Assembly: GCA_963920685.1 (NCBI GenBank)
Contig: OY987331.1
Span: 20,403,149-20,467,148, forward strand
Direction of reading: 5' to 3'
Origin: Polydrusus tereticollis
Lineage: Eukaryota > Arthropoda > Insecta > Coleoptera > Curculionidae
Length of the DNA stretch: 64,000 nt
Part shown: positions 22,601 to 32,000 of the stretch, piece after piece
How positions within the stretch are numbered: the stretch's first letter is position 1
Layout of the letters: each line of letters starts with the position of its first letter
Made by a program: the position numbers and the translations under genes
The notes under the pieces: model-generated
What the model saw: only the letters and a program-made list of their open reading frames with translations
The model's database searches: none
What the model was told of the DNA's origin: nothing

Positions 22601-25432
22601 GAAGAATGGAACGTTGGCTTAAAGGTGTTAAACGTGTTGCAACAACATCTTCTAATGACGCTGAATGTTCAAAAGCAGTACGCGCGGAGAATATAGCAAT
22701 CACCGATCCAGACGATGATGCCACGACGTCAAGCTCGACGGTTTCAAAGACGAAAAAAAGGAAGTATGATGAATCATATATCAGTTTCGGATTTGTTGAT
22801 TCCAACGGCTCACCTCTCTGCATGCTATGTAGTAAACTGCTTCCTAATAGTTCCATGGCACCTGCCAAATTGCGCCGACATTTACAAACTGTACACCCCG
22901 AGTCTAAAGACAAGAATAAAGAATTTTTTGTTCGTAAAAAAGATCAGTTATTGGAAAGTCAAAAAAATATGATGCATGTAACAAAAACTATCAACGAAAA
23001 GGCCACGGAGGCATCATATTTAGTTAGCTATCGCATTGCATAAGCAGGTGAAGCGCACACTATCGCTGAGAATTTAATAAAGCCATGTGTATTAGACATA
23101 ACAAAATGTATGCTCGATGAAAAATCTGCAAAGCATCTTTCTACTGTGCCGCTATCAAACGATACTGTTTCACGGCGAATCCATGATCTTGCAAGCTACG
23201 TCAAACAAGAACTAGTTACACGTCTACAAAAAACACGATTCGCCTTGCAAATGGACGAGTCAACTGATGTCGCTGGTTTGGCTATCTTGCTGGTTATCGT
23301 GAGATATCCATATGAAAGTTCTTTTGAAGAAGACATGCTTATGTGTTCACCGCTGCTCACAAACACTACCGGGGAAGAAATTTTTAATAAAATAAATATA
23401 TTTTTTGAAGAAAATAATCTCAGTTGGAACAATTGCATTGACATTTGTACAGATGGGGCCAAGGCGATGACAGGTAAAACAGCAGGAGCAGTGTCACGAA
23501 TAAAAAATAAAGCGCCTAATTGTAGTTCCAGCCATTGTATTCTGCATAGACAAGCACTTGCGATGAAGCAAATGCCGTCAAATCTAAAATTAGTTATGGA
23601 TGAAGCGGGAAAAATAATTAATTTTATCAAATCACGACCACTACAATCCCGATTGTTCTCATTATTGTGTGAAGATTATGGCAGCAAACATAAAACACTG
23701 CTGCTCCATACAGAAGTGCGATGGCTGTCTCGGGGTAAAACTTTAACAAGGCTATTTGAACTTAGAGCCGAGTTACAAATGTTTCTTACAGCAGATACTT
23801 CTTTTAATTTGAAGGACCGTTTGTATGATAAAACTTGGTTTTTCCGATTGTCTTTTATGGCGGATATCTTTCAAAAACTGAACGAATTGAATTTATCATT
23901 GCAAGGTAAACAGACAACAGTGTTTCAGGCCAATAATAAAATAACTGCCTTCAAAAGAAAATTAGATTTTTGGATTATTTGCGTTGGTAAGAAAGAAATA
24001 GAAAGCTTTACGTCACTCAGTGAGTTTGTTAGCGATAACGACTCAGAAATGTTTCAAGATGATGTGTTTGAAGAATTGGTCCAATATCTCAGTTCGATGC
24101 GCGCATCTTTTGAAAATTATTTTCCCGAAGAACAGAATACAAAAATGAAACTGAATTCATGGATTCATAATCCTTTTTTACCCAACTTTGAAAAGCCCGA
24201 AAGTATGTCAAACGAGATATATGAATCTCTTTTAGAAATGTCATCAGACACAAGTATGGAGTCACTGTTCAAAACGACGCCTCTCAACGATTTTTGGTGC
24301 AGAATCCGTGATGAATATCCAATGCTTGGCAAAATGGCTCTGAATATTCTTCTCCCGTTCCCAACAACATATTTGTGCGAAACAGGATTCTCAACCTATG
24401 CAGCCACGAAAACAAAATATCGCAATAGACTGGACGCCGAACCTGATATGAGACTTCAACTGTCTTCTATCAAACCTGATATCAACCAATTGATGAAAAA
24501 TAAAAAACAGTTTCATACCTGCCATGTGGTAAAGTAAGTAATAATTAGTAACTGTTACATTGTACTTTTATTATGCTTATTAATAAAGAATACACTTTTA
24601 AAAACTATTGTTTTATTGTAGGGTTCCATCAAGTATTTTGCTTCCCAAAAGGGTTCCGTCACCAAAAAAGTTTGAGAACCGCTGATCTAAAGGATCAATA
24701 AAGTTAAGTTATGTAAGTTAGGTATTTGTAACTTATACTACTGGGCCTCATTTGCACTAAAGCTCTTAGTATCGCCCTAAACAAGAGTTGTATCTAGAGG
24801 AGATAACAATAAAATCTCCGCTGTCCAAACTCTTTGCTTGGCATATCTAGGTACCTAAGTACTTAGATCCTTTGCGATTATTTATAACCCAGTTCATAGA
24901 ACTTGATTTAGTAATCAAACAAACTAATTATATTTGCTAAGGTATGACTAACCTTTGCTTTAAAGAAAACCAACATTATAACAAAGAAATATAAAAATAT
25001 CAAATGTTTAAGAGTTGAGAAATAAAAATTAGGTAATAGAATACTTTGGACATCTTATAAACGATTTTTTGAGTTTAAACTGGCCTCGTGCAGGCCTTAA
25101 CTATCTGCCTAGCAGGAAGTTATCTAAAATGCGATAAACTTGGTGATAAGGGGGGCTGTGTGTGATTTTGTTATAATTAAGTTCCAAGATTTATTGAGGG
25201 ACCTATAATACAAATAAGCCTAGTCTATTTCTAAACCATAATATATTGCTGTGGACTCGGGCTGCCGTATACCCAACTAAAAAGTGCAATTACATTCTTA
25301 TAGATTAATGTAGGTACTAACTAGGCACCTAATATTTGTAAATAAACCTAGAAATAAACTTACCCAATAAACCAATCCACGGTGTCGCGGAGATAATCTG
25401 GTAGACGATCCAGTTTGGCGGCTTGGTAAAAA
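10693..25432 (-). CDS. Mob2: Mob2, MOB kinase activator (5' and 3' ends uncertain)
   Basis: Exons on the minus strand in transcript order: 25364-25432 (tentative 5' side, ending TVDWFIG), 16899-17062 (KARRKEKEG to NEWLASH), 11384-11480, 11199-11323, 10896-11110 and 10693-10792. All junctions keep phase with GT donors and AG acceptors. The protein shows the MOB fold with its zinc site: Cys-x4-Cys in EFCTTHSCPDMTG and His-x4-His in VVAHLYAAHF. LYAAHFKEV and NLTFAHL-type blocks point to MOB2 rather than MOB1, MOB3 or MOB4. MOB2 proteins bind NDR-family kinases (Tricornered in flies), with roles in cell morphology. The last exon either uses a strong GTAAGT donor at 10692 or reads on to a TAA two codons later. 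The 5' exon has a weak GAG acceptor and may be an alternative first exon. Introns of 5.4 and 8.3 kb are packed with transposons. Confidence 0.9.
11851..12609. mobile_element. foldback MITE inserted in the mariner TIR
   Basis: The 759-bp insert begins CCGGGTGTTGCATCGTCGAG and ends with the complementary CTCGACGATGCAACACCCGG, flanked by TA (11849-11850 and 12610-12611). Arms are about 275 bp and contain GGCCCCGTATTTGCGGGCAC and its inverse. The loop is about 210 bp. Its terminal sequence resembles the TIR of the host mariner (CCGGGTG..., GAAATCCCATG, TTTTAGAGAAAAATT), so it is probably a non-autonomous relative that landed in its own kin. Confidence 0.8.
12806..13690 (+). pseudogene. mariner-like (DUF4817/DDE) transposase, broken
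   Basis: The plus strand codes, through several frameshifts and stops, for MIKWYYMHRKQLRAGSEMF (helix-turn-helix start), then FTNECIFTLNNEPNV, NCRYWSQENEHPL, INVWAGIVGHHIIGPFF, WYQMDGCPAHHSLMV and WPARSPDLSPNDFFLWGDL. These are the ordered blocks of the mariner DDE domain. The first catalytic Asp is replaced by Asn (FTNE where the family has SDE), on top of the frame breaks, so the copy is dead. The long minus-strand open frame over 13022-13462 is an antisense shadow. Confidence 0.8.
14405..15649. mobile_element. near-perfect 585-bp palindrome with mirrored ORF starts
   Basis: Left arm 14405-14989 and right arm 15065-15649 are both 585 bp and almost identical as inverted copies, with a loop of about 75 bp. 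Outer ends read CATTATTGCCCGAGCGGCGA and its inverse; inner ends carry the palindrome TTATTGACCATGGTCAATAA. Each arm also holds a direct repeat (AATCAAGTTACCTGCG) and an ATG open frame of 34 codons (14722-14826 plus, with its mirror starting at 15332 minus). No clear target duplication is visible. Confidence 0.8.
14722..14826 (+). CDS. small ORF in foldback arm, mirrored in the other arm
   Basis: A 34-codon frame begins MSEENVSDNIMCTPPELRME and ends in TAA at 14824. An equivalent frame runs on the minus strand from 15332, because the arms are inverted copies. The start resembles N-termini of insect transposon-related proteins that continue into a Lys/Ser-rich DNA-binding segment, but here the frame stops early. 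I infer it is a captured first exon of a larger element gene. No function can be claimed. Confidence 0.3.
   Translation: MSEENVSDNIMCTPPELRMEAEKMLIVSIFYNIK
15907..16617. mobile_element. foldback element inserted in the right mariner TIR
   Basis: The 711-bp insert starts CAGGGTCTTTGATTATATTT and ends with the inverse, flanked by TA (15905-15906, 16618-16619). The arms are about 340 bp, meeting at a short loop near 16255 after GCAAACCATGGAAACAATTG. Both arms contain a further ACAGGGTGTTCCATTTAAAA mariner-type end motif internally (for example 16433), so the arms are themselves composite. The two similar open frames 15854-16240 (minus) and 16347-16751 (plus) are mirror translations of the arms, not genes. 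Confidence 0.8.
17063..18298. other. Mob2 intron, non-coding
   Basis: AT-rich intronic sequence between Mob2 exon 16899-17062 and the young mariner; I see no gene or clear element. Confidence 0.5.
18689..19607 (+). mobile_element. THAP-domain element inserted in the mariner TIR
   Basis: The insert has 32-bp TIRs, starting CACAAATTACCGAAATAAAT on the left and mirrored at 19576-19607 with two mismatches. The 9-mer ATAATCAAG abuts both sides (18680-18688, 19608-19616) and occurs once at the matching site in the uninterrupted right TIR, proving a 9-bp target duplication. The interior has a THAP-like ORF start and internal inverted segments near 19205-19275 and 19320-19400. The TIR length and THAP motif suggest P-type elements, whereas a 9-bp duplication is more typical of MULEs. 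The family is open. Confidence 0.85.
19039..19212 (+). CDS. truncated THAP-type zinc-finger ORF
   Basis: The frame MEDYAPPLKPKKCCVPKCLN is followed by KHGMQHRLPK. The spacing of the first two cysteines (CVPKC) and a later His with basic residues matches the opening of a THAP zinc finger, the DNA-binding domain of P-element-type transposases. The ORF stops after 57 residues, before the remaining C-x2-H part and AVPTIF-type motif. A longer in-frame opening exists upstream (from 18898), but the Met at 19039 starts the family-like segment. It could be a first exon whose downstream exons were lost by internal deletion. Confidence 0.55.
   Translation: MEDYAPPLKPKKCCVPKCLNKHGMQHRLPKRDPIIVDHKNNVLLPISLYFSQLYFFK
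19748..20824 (-). CDS. intact mariner-like transposase (DUF4817 + DDE)
   Basis: The 358-residue frame has no stop or shift. Residues 1-60 form the N-terminal helix-turn-helix (MKYSLEERLNVIKLYYKSGE), followed by a second helical DNA-binding part to about 120. The DDE/RNase-H catalytic core follows, with Asp159 (ILWSDEASF), Asp250 (WQQDGAPPH) and Asp291 (SPDITPMDTFLWGH), a D-90-D-40-D spacing. WGHLKNVVYQRPN follows the third Asp. The enzyme should bind the TIRs and cut and paste at TA. The start lies two bases from the right TIR, leaving a very short leader inside the TIR. All three acidic residues are kept, so activity is plausible, although the left TIR is split by an insert. Confidence 0.93.
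   Translation of the reverse strand: MKYSLEERLNVIKLYYKSGENARQTQRTFFESFQRHISVDTILRIKTLFEESKTLKDKPRKMKRRNIRDRAIVQYFTINPQSSIPQAVREVRYGPGLRRVSYGTVHRTLKKCGLKPYCILPVQYLTQLQKELRFRFVASMLMREQDEDYNLYNKILWSDEASFTTSGVYNRKNTRYWAAVNPHRYEMIKFQGWSSLNVWCGMLENRIIGPLFYRGSLTGQRYLHFLHNDIEDFLERLPLQAYNNIIWQQDGAPPHAVREVVTYLKERYNQWIGRNGTIHWPPNSPDITPMDTFLWGHLKNVVYQRPNRSLEDIQQKIINEINRLNQDQNIVRDSLERLKRGHRSCFENNGGHIEQLYY
21256..21965. other. Mob2 intron between two transposons
   Basis: AT-rich intronic DNA with many short TAGGTAC/ACCTA motifs and no gene or bounded element that I can define. Confidence 0.4.
22310..22387 (+). promoter_or_regulatory. hAT core promoter: TATA box, Inr, HSE-like site
   Basis: TATAAAAG at 22352-22359 is followed by an arthropod initiator, TCAGT, at 22383-22387. 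The A of the initiator is 33 bases after the start of the TATA box, an ideal spacing. Just upstream, GAATATTC with flanking GA and TTCGAG repeats (22312-22337) resembles a heat-shock element (alternating GAA/TTC), which is an inference. The transposase ATG follows about 220 bases downstream. Confidence 0.6.
22606..24537 (+). pseudogene. hAT transposase (BED finger), one nonsense codon
   Basis: A single frame of 644 codons is broken only by TAA at 23041-23043, inside SYRIA*AGEAHTIAENL, where relatives are expected to have Lys. Residues 60-105 hold a BED zinc finger (PLCMLCSKLLP, then RRHLQTVHP). The hAT catalytic blocks follow: FALQMDESTDVA, CTDGAKAMTG and EVRWLSRGKTL. The C-terminal dimerisation region closes with LPFPTTYLCETGFSTYAATK and YRNRL. 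The organisation matches ZBED5-like hAT proteins. One substitution from Lys (AAA) to stop would explain the defect, so loss of function is recent. Readthrough or somatic variation cannot be excluded. Confidence 0.9.
24582..24587 (+). terminator. polyadenylation signal of the hAT transposase gene
   Basis: AATAAA lies 45 bases after the transposase stop codon and about 100 bases inside the right end of the element, as expected for an autonomous hAT gene. Confidence 0.6.
24693..25363. other. Mob2 intron, non-coding
   Basis: Short AT-rich stretch between the hAT element and the tentative 5' Mob2 exon; nothing recognisable. Confidence 0.4.
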
Positions 25433-26008
25433 CTCGCAAAAAGAAATAATATTAATTAAGCGTATATTAGGAAATCCTATAAAAAGCGTAAAATTGGTAT
25501 TGGAAACTCAGCTGATTAGAATGGCTGAGCTTGGTAAATTATTCAAACTTTTGGCGATAACATTGCGCAAAGTTGACGTCGATATCACTAGCATTAATAT
25601 GAAAGACCTGTATATAATTAGTAAACCAAGACACGACAATTTTTCTTGATTTATTTACGTAAATAATTAAAAATTAACGACCAATTTTCTCTTATCACTC
25701 CATCACTTTTCACTTTTTCATACCTGACTACCAACTGCAAATCTAGTTACAAAATGAATATATCTAGGGGAAACACAGCTGTTCGCCTGCCATATTTGAA
25801 TCTCGATGAATGGTTTGTTCCTCGGTGATTTTTATTCAAAATCAAAATGGTGTCAAATTGTGACAGTGACAGTGAAGTGACGTTTGTTTTATAATGTTTT
25901 TTTCGGTTTTGTTGACAAATTAGAAAATTTCGTGCGAGTTAAAAGAAAATAAAGAAAATTTATATAATAATAATAATATCTAATTGTGTTTTTCAGTATT
26001 CCCTGATT
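25433..26008. promoter_or_regulatory. putative divergent Mob2/Cep97 promoter region
   Basis: The first recognised Mob2 exon (minus) and the first coding exon of Cep97 (plus) are head to head and about 0.58 kb apart. The interval is free of recognisable transposons, in contrast to both flanks. No TATA box is obvious. A shared promoter is inferred from position only; Mob2 may have other first exons further away. Confidence 0.4.
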
Positions 26009-29000
26009 ATGGGTAACTCATTTTTCATTTTACTATTCAGATTTTCCGAGTACCTATACATAAGTACATTAATATTAACATTCGTTTTTAATTTTCAGAA
26101 AAAATTCATGAAGTGTTGGATCTGGCAAACAATAAACTTAAGAAACTCAATAAGTCTACCCCACGAGATAGCCAGGTTACTGTTTTAATACTCGACGACA
26201 ACGAATTACAGAGATTGGATACCATTGACTCCTTTGTAAAATTACAAAAGGTAAGTAGTACCTAGATAACTTCAGACCTGCATATGGATTAATACGTTAC
26301 CCTTAGAATAACTAATACTTAAATGTTGATATCAGATACAATAAATTTTGTGTGAATTTTTGTAACTAATACTTTCGGGTCTAGTTATCAGCTTGCCGCA
26401 ACCAGTTGCTTCGTATGTATGGAGTCTGCAGGCTACATAGCCTTCACACATTAAACTTGAGTAGCAATGGCATTCTTACAATTGAAGGTTTAAAGGAGCT
26501 GACTGGGTTAAAATGGTTATGTCTTGCTGGAAATAATATTAAGGTGGTATCTTTTATTTATCATGTTGCAACCATACAAAAAGTGGACTGCAGCAGAGTT
26601 AAGGTTTTTTTTTGAAAAGTCTGAGAGATTCTTTACACGTAATGTAATTAGTTTTATAGAATGTCAATCAATCAATTTTAAGAAGGAAATTTAAACATGC
26701 TGTAGGTCACTTTAAAGGTTCCTACATCTGTGCTAATAACAAATTCTTTGTTTGTAGACAATTGAGCATTTAAATACTAATAATAATTTGGAACATTTGG
26801 ATCTGTCAGAAAATAGCATAACACACATAAGTGACATTTCATTTCTAAAATCTCTTAAGGTAAATCTCTTGGTAAAACTTGATGCATGATTTCCTAATTT
26901 TCTTGCTCCACTGTTTAAAATCACATATGTATTTTTAGGAGTTGTTATTACATAAAAATAAAATAAACCATTTGGGACAATGCGATCGCTTCTTGCCAGT
27001 TAGTCTAACTGCATTAACATTAGCTAATAATAACATTGGAGATTTGAATGAAATCTCTTGGCTTGCTCATCTTGTCAACTTAACCAAGATATCGATAGCT
27101 AACAACCCATGTGTCAATATGACTGGTAACAATGTGTATCCTTTAGTTACTTAGTTTTATAGGATTTAACATTAATTATTGGTTATGTACAGTTTTATCT
27201 AAGGAACATTTTTCTTTTGGAACATTATTTGTCTCTATAGGTGCATCAAATAACTTGAGGGTGTTTCTTATAGATTGTTTCAAAAGTTATCCTAACATGG
27301 ATCAGGGCTGTACCTGTTATATTTGTCGTGCGTAATATTATAATATAAGAGCTTAGATGAAAATTATATCCTTAACCAATGTACAGTGGTTTTGATTACC
27401 GTCCATTTGTAATTAACTGGTGCTTAAATGTTAATGTTATAGATGATTATGTAGTTGATGCAATTGAAAGGTAATATATGGTGTTAGCATATCCAGGTAT
27501 GGCAAAGATATATTTAGGGTTCCTAAGGATTTTCATCCAAAGAAGTAAATAAGTATGTAAGGTAACCAGCAAAATTGTCACTCTTCCATTTTTGTTGGTT
27601 ACACATGGATGTTATTCTATTTCCTACTTATACACTTTGAAATGCACTCCCTAGATTATACTTTGCCATATCTGTATATTTCATTATTATTTACTTAAGT
27701 TGTGTTTGAATTGGGTTTAGGATTGACTTGTATATTAACTCAAATTTTTATAGTCTGAGAGCTGAATGGTTATATTCTCAAGGCAGGGGAAGACATTTTA
27801 GACTGGGAGATCAAAAGGAATTAACTCAGTATTTAGCGACAGTTTGTCCGCTTACAGGAGAAACACTGGAAACGGAAGAAGACCGGAAATTAAGATTAAT
27901 ATTAAGTAAAGCGCAACATCATCAGCAACAGTTAAGGGAACAATCATCTAACTGTAAGAAAAATTTAATTTGTTCTGATTGCACACTTACTAGGATCAAA
28001 TGTTTGGATTCCATTCTGTATGTATTTTTAAATATATTTTAGCTTCCCCACAACCATCACCTGTAACGAGAAAAAGAATGCAACAAAGTAAAAATTCACC
28101 AAGATTAAATTGTAAGTGGTTTACAAGATATATATATTATATATTTTATATATAATTTCTTATCAATAATATTCCTATTTCAGCTCTAAGATCCGGAAAT
28201 CGAATTAATTCGCCCGATCGCATGGCAATCAGTTGCTATAATGCCTTTAGTGGTGGTGGAGATCAAGACAATAATTCGATTATGTCACAAAGCTTGGACG
28301 CTTCGATTCTTAGACAAAGTATTACTCCGCTTAGTGTGTCTAAAAGCACATCTGAGTCTATTAATCCTTATTGTACACCTTTTCCTGGTAAGTGTAGCTT
28401 ATTGTATGAAAAAACTTGCATAATACACAGTGGATGTGGTGTATTAGACGTTTATGACGAACCAGGCAAGGGACAATCCAAGCTATTGCTTAACTTTCAA
28501 CCAAATTTCTGTGCCTTATAGTATCTTATTAAAAATATCAGCATTAAATTTATTGCTGGTGAGGTTGTTCAAAAAAAAAAAAAGGGAAATAAGGAAAGTT
28601 GTTAAGAAACTATTAAAAATTGTAAAAAGGGTCAATATACAAGGTGTTCCGTTTAAAAGACCAAAGCTGCTACTACTTTCCATTAAAAGCGGCAACACTG
28701 CGTTCTCGAAAATATTTTAGCGGGGTAAAGCATGTCCTTTTATGCAAAAAAACATCTGTGACCACCTCGAGGCCCAACCTATATATAATAGTAATAATAA
28801 TAATAATAAGTTTATTCAAATAGTTACAATATAATAAACATGTTAATATGTTATTTTTCAATAAACTTCTTAATAAATTCTCCAGAAGACGTGCTTGTTA
28901 GGGACAAATCAAATCTTATTTATTTAAAAGTATTTAAAATTATGAATATTTAAGAATATTTCTATAAAAAGTTGCAAGTATTCAATAAATTAGGGATCGA

Positions 29001-32000
29001 CCGATACCGATATATATATATATATATCGGTTATCGGCAATATCGGCAAAAAAGTGCCGATATAAATGCCGATATGGTTTTTTAATTAAAAAAAACAAGA
29101 TAAACCATTTTATTTTTGTTATTAAGGCTTCAAAACATTATCAAAAGTACAAAAATTTCCTGCACAATGAGGCAAAAGTAAAAAACAGAACTTTCAAATC
29201 ATACAATGTGTATGTCCATATGTACAATAAAAATAATAAAAAAGGTATTCTTTGTCTAAAAGTTTAAGAAACAATAATTTTTACCATAAATGTCTAGTAA
29301 TTGAAATTGAGTTTTCTAAGATTGTGATGCAGAAATATAAGTGTTTCAGTCCCTTGTGGCCCAAGTCGATTTCTAAACTATCACATATGAACGTTAACGT
29401 CGATTATTTCCCGTTTATTCAAACGGTGATTCCCCGGCGCGGCGGTTACAACGTTCGTCGAGACCTTCAACTGGAAATTAGGGAGTTTTAGCAGAAAATA
29501 ATCCTTTGAACCCTTTCAGAATATGTGCGATTTTTAACGTAAAATATGTTTTAAGTGCCGATATTTTCTGATTTTGGTAATACTGAAAACACAATTTATA
29601 GAAATACGTTGAAGAGAACATAAAAATTTTGCCGACATATATCGGTATCGGCATTTTATATCGGCCGATACCGATATATCGGTATCGGCAAAAAATCACT
29701 GTATCGGTCGAACCCTACAATAAATGCTACTTTCTTGAGGATACATTATTAAATTTCTGAAAAAGATTAATTATATAATTGATTCACAATAATATTAAAC
29801 AGCATTAATTAGTTATAGCATTTTCAAAAATATTTTTAAAGCGTCTGTTTCCAATTTTAATGTTTTTATTTCAATTTTATATTTTTTTAATGAAATAATT
29901 TGTTTTGATATTTGTTGGGAAACAAGAATTTAAATAAAAGCATAAATAATTAAAAGTTTTTGGTCCTACGGACTTATTTAGTTTAGGTTTTATGGATATT
30001 TCATTTTTATAACGTGTATTATGGTTATGGTCTTTAAATTGTATAAGGTTTTTATTTTTAAAAATATGTATTTAAATATTATAACTGTAAATTTGTCTAA
30101 CGTTCATTTTTTTTGTTTATGAACATAATTCTCTTGAAGGATAAAGATAGTCCTTATTAAATATAATTTTTAAAAATCTTTTTTGTAATACATCTAATTT
30201 TTTAACCAAAGTTCCGTTTATTCCTCCCCAGCCTAAAATTCTGTAATTTAAATGAGTTTTGACTAATGCATAGTATAATATTTCTAGATGTTTTATATCC
30301 AGAAATTTTTTGATGCTTTTTAAAATTGGTATAATATACTTCTTAATTTTTTAATCACATATTCTACTTGGAAATTCCAATTTAGTTTACTGTCAAAACT
30401 TATTCCTAAATACTTTACATGATTAACTTTTAAAATTTGAATGTCATCGCTAATATTGATGCTATTTATATTTTGTGGTACATTATTTAGGTTTAAAGTA
30501 AAAGGAAGATAATTTGTTTTATTAAAATTAATTGTTAATAAATTATTATTAAACCACTTCTTTATAATTTTAAAATCTTTTGATTTTCTTATTTAAATTG
30601 TCCCAATTTGTATCGCTATAAAAAATAGCAGGATCATCTGCAAAACTATGAATTTTCCCATCGCAATTTATACTAAGTAAATCATTAATATAAATATTAA
30701 AAAATAATGGTCCTAAAATTGTCCCTTTTGTAACACCATATTTAAATACTTTTGAATAGCTTAATTTTTTCTTTATCCATTTTAACATAAGTTGATCTAT
30801 CTTTAAGATAGTTTTTAATTAATTCTAATTGCTTTCCTCTAAATCCAATATTTTCAATATTTTATAATAGTAAATTATGGCTAACCGTATCAAAGGCTTT
30901 TGCTAAATCAAGAAAAATACAAATACAAGGTGTTTTATTATCTAATGCATTATATATTTGTTCTGTTAGATAGCAAATAGCGTCTTAAGTCGATTTATTT
31001 TTTTGAAACCCAAATTGTTTTTTTAAAAATAAAATTAATTTTTTTTTAACCAATTATTAATTCGTATTTTTAAAATTTTTTTAAAAACTTTAGCTAATAA
31101 AGATATTAATGTTATAGGGCTATAATTACTAATTTTACTTGAATCTCCATTTTTAAAAATGGGTTTTATTACACCAATTTTAAAAGCTTCTGAATGTATG
31201 CTAGTTTTAAATATAACAACTAAATTTTTAAGTCACAAAACTTGTTTGGTTCAAAGCAAATTTTATTACAAGAATGATTTTTTGTCGAAAAATAAAAAAT
31301 TAACGCCAGTTCTGGTAGAAATAACCCCGTTCCGGGACACCCTGTATATCTAAATGCTTCTTAACACTCAATTTAAATAAACAAGTAGCGATATTTTAAT
31401 AGAACTGGGTTTTAGATGTAGAACCTATAAATAGTCCACTGCAAGCTGTAACCAAAATGGTACCAGTGCCTGAAAACTTAATGAGTCCGGACTATCGACC
31501 GCCACCTTTAATTGAACGGTTAGCAAAAACTCAAATGTCTCAAGTAACCAGCAGTACCCCTACAAAGGGTAAACAAGCAGAAATGGTACGATCTCCAAAA
31601 TCGAATAGGGTACCTACAGCGCTTTTGAAAAATCAAATCAACTCCGAACCTTCTAGAAAAGGTGGGGGAACGCCATCACCTAATCGACAAAGAAGAGCTG
31701 CTAATGTGAATACAAGGTAAGTTTAAGTATAAGTGGAAGCTCTGAATAATAATGTTAAAACTTCATTAATATAGTAGTCGCAAAATTCCCCTTTATATTA
31801 TGCTCATTAAAATAAAACACATTAAAAAATAAATAAGTAATGCCCTTAATTGCCAGCAACATCATTAAAAATGACAAAGCAATGTCAAATGGTTGATGTT
31901 GACAGTTTGTAGCATAATAATACTATACAGGGTGATTCACGGGGATATATTACTATTGAAGTGTAGTTTGGTATTGTACAGGAGAAGTCACCACAGATCT

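Larger units (their letters stand above)
21974..24684 (+). mobile_element. hAT transposon with exact 8-bp target duplication
   Basis: The octamer ATCTAAAG lies immediately outside both ends (21966-21973, 24685-24692). The right end reads, on the minus strand, CAGCGGTTCTCAAACTTTTT; the left end, CAGCTATACTCTAAGTGTG, is a diverged match. Both ends continue into GGAACCC-type subterminal repeats (near 22010 and 24620). The 2711-bp element carries its own promoter, a BED-finger hAT transposase and an AATAAA signal. Its GC-rich leader (22080-22400) differs sharply from the AT-rich host intron. Confidence 0.93.

Noticed and set aside
23196..23630. Minus-strand open frame of 144 codons
   Set aside because: Antisense shadow of the hAT transposase.
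28222..28521. Plus-strand ORF running past 28387
   Set aside because: The real coding exon of Cep97 stops at the GTAAGT donor at 28388; the extension is intronic.
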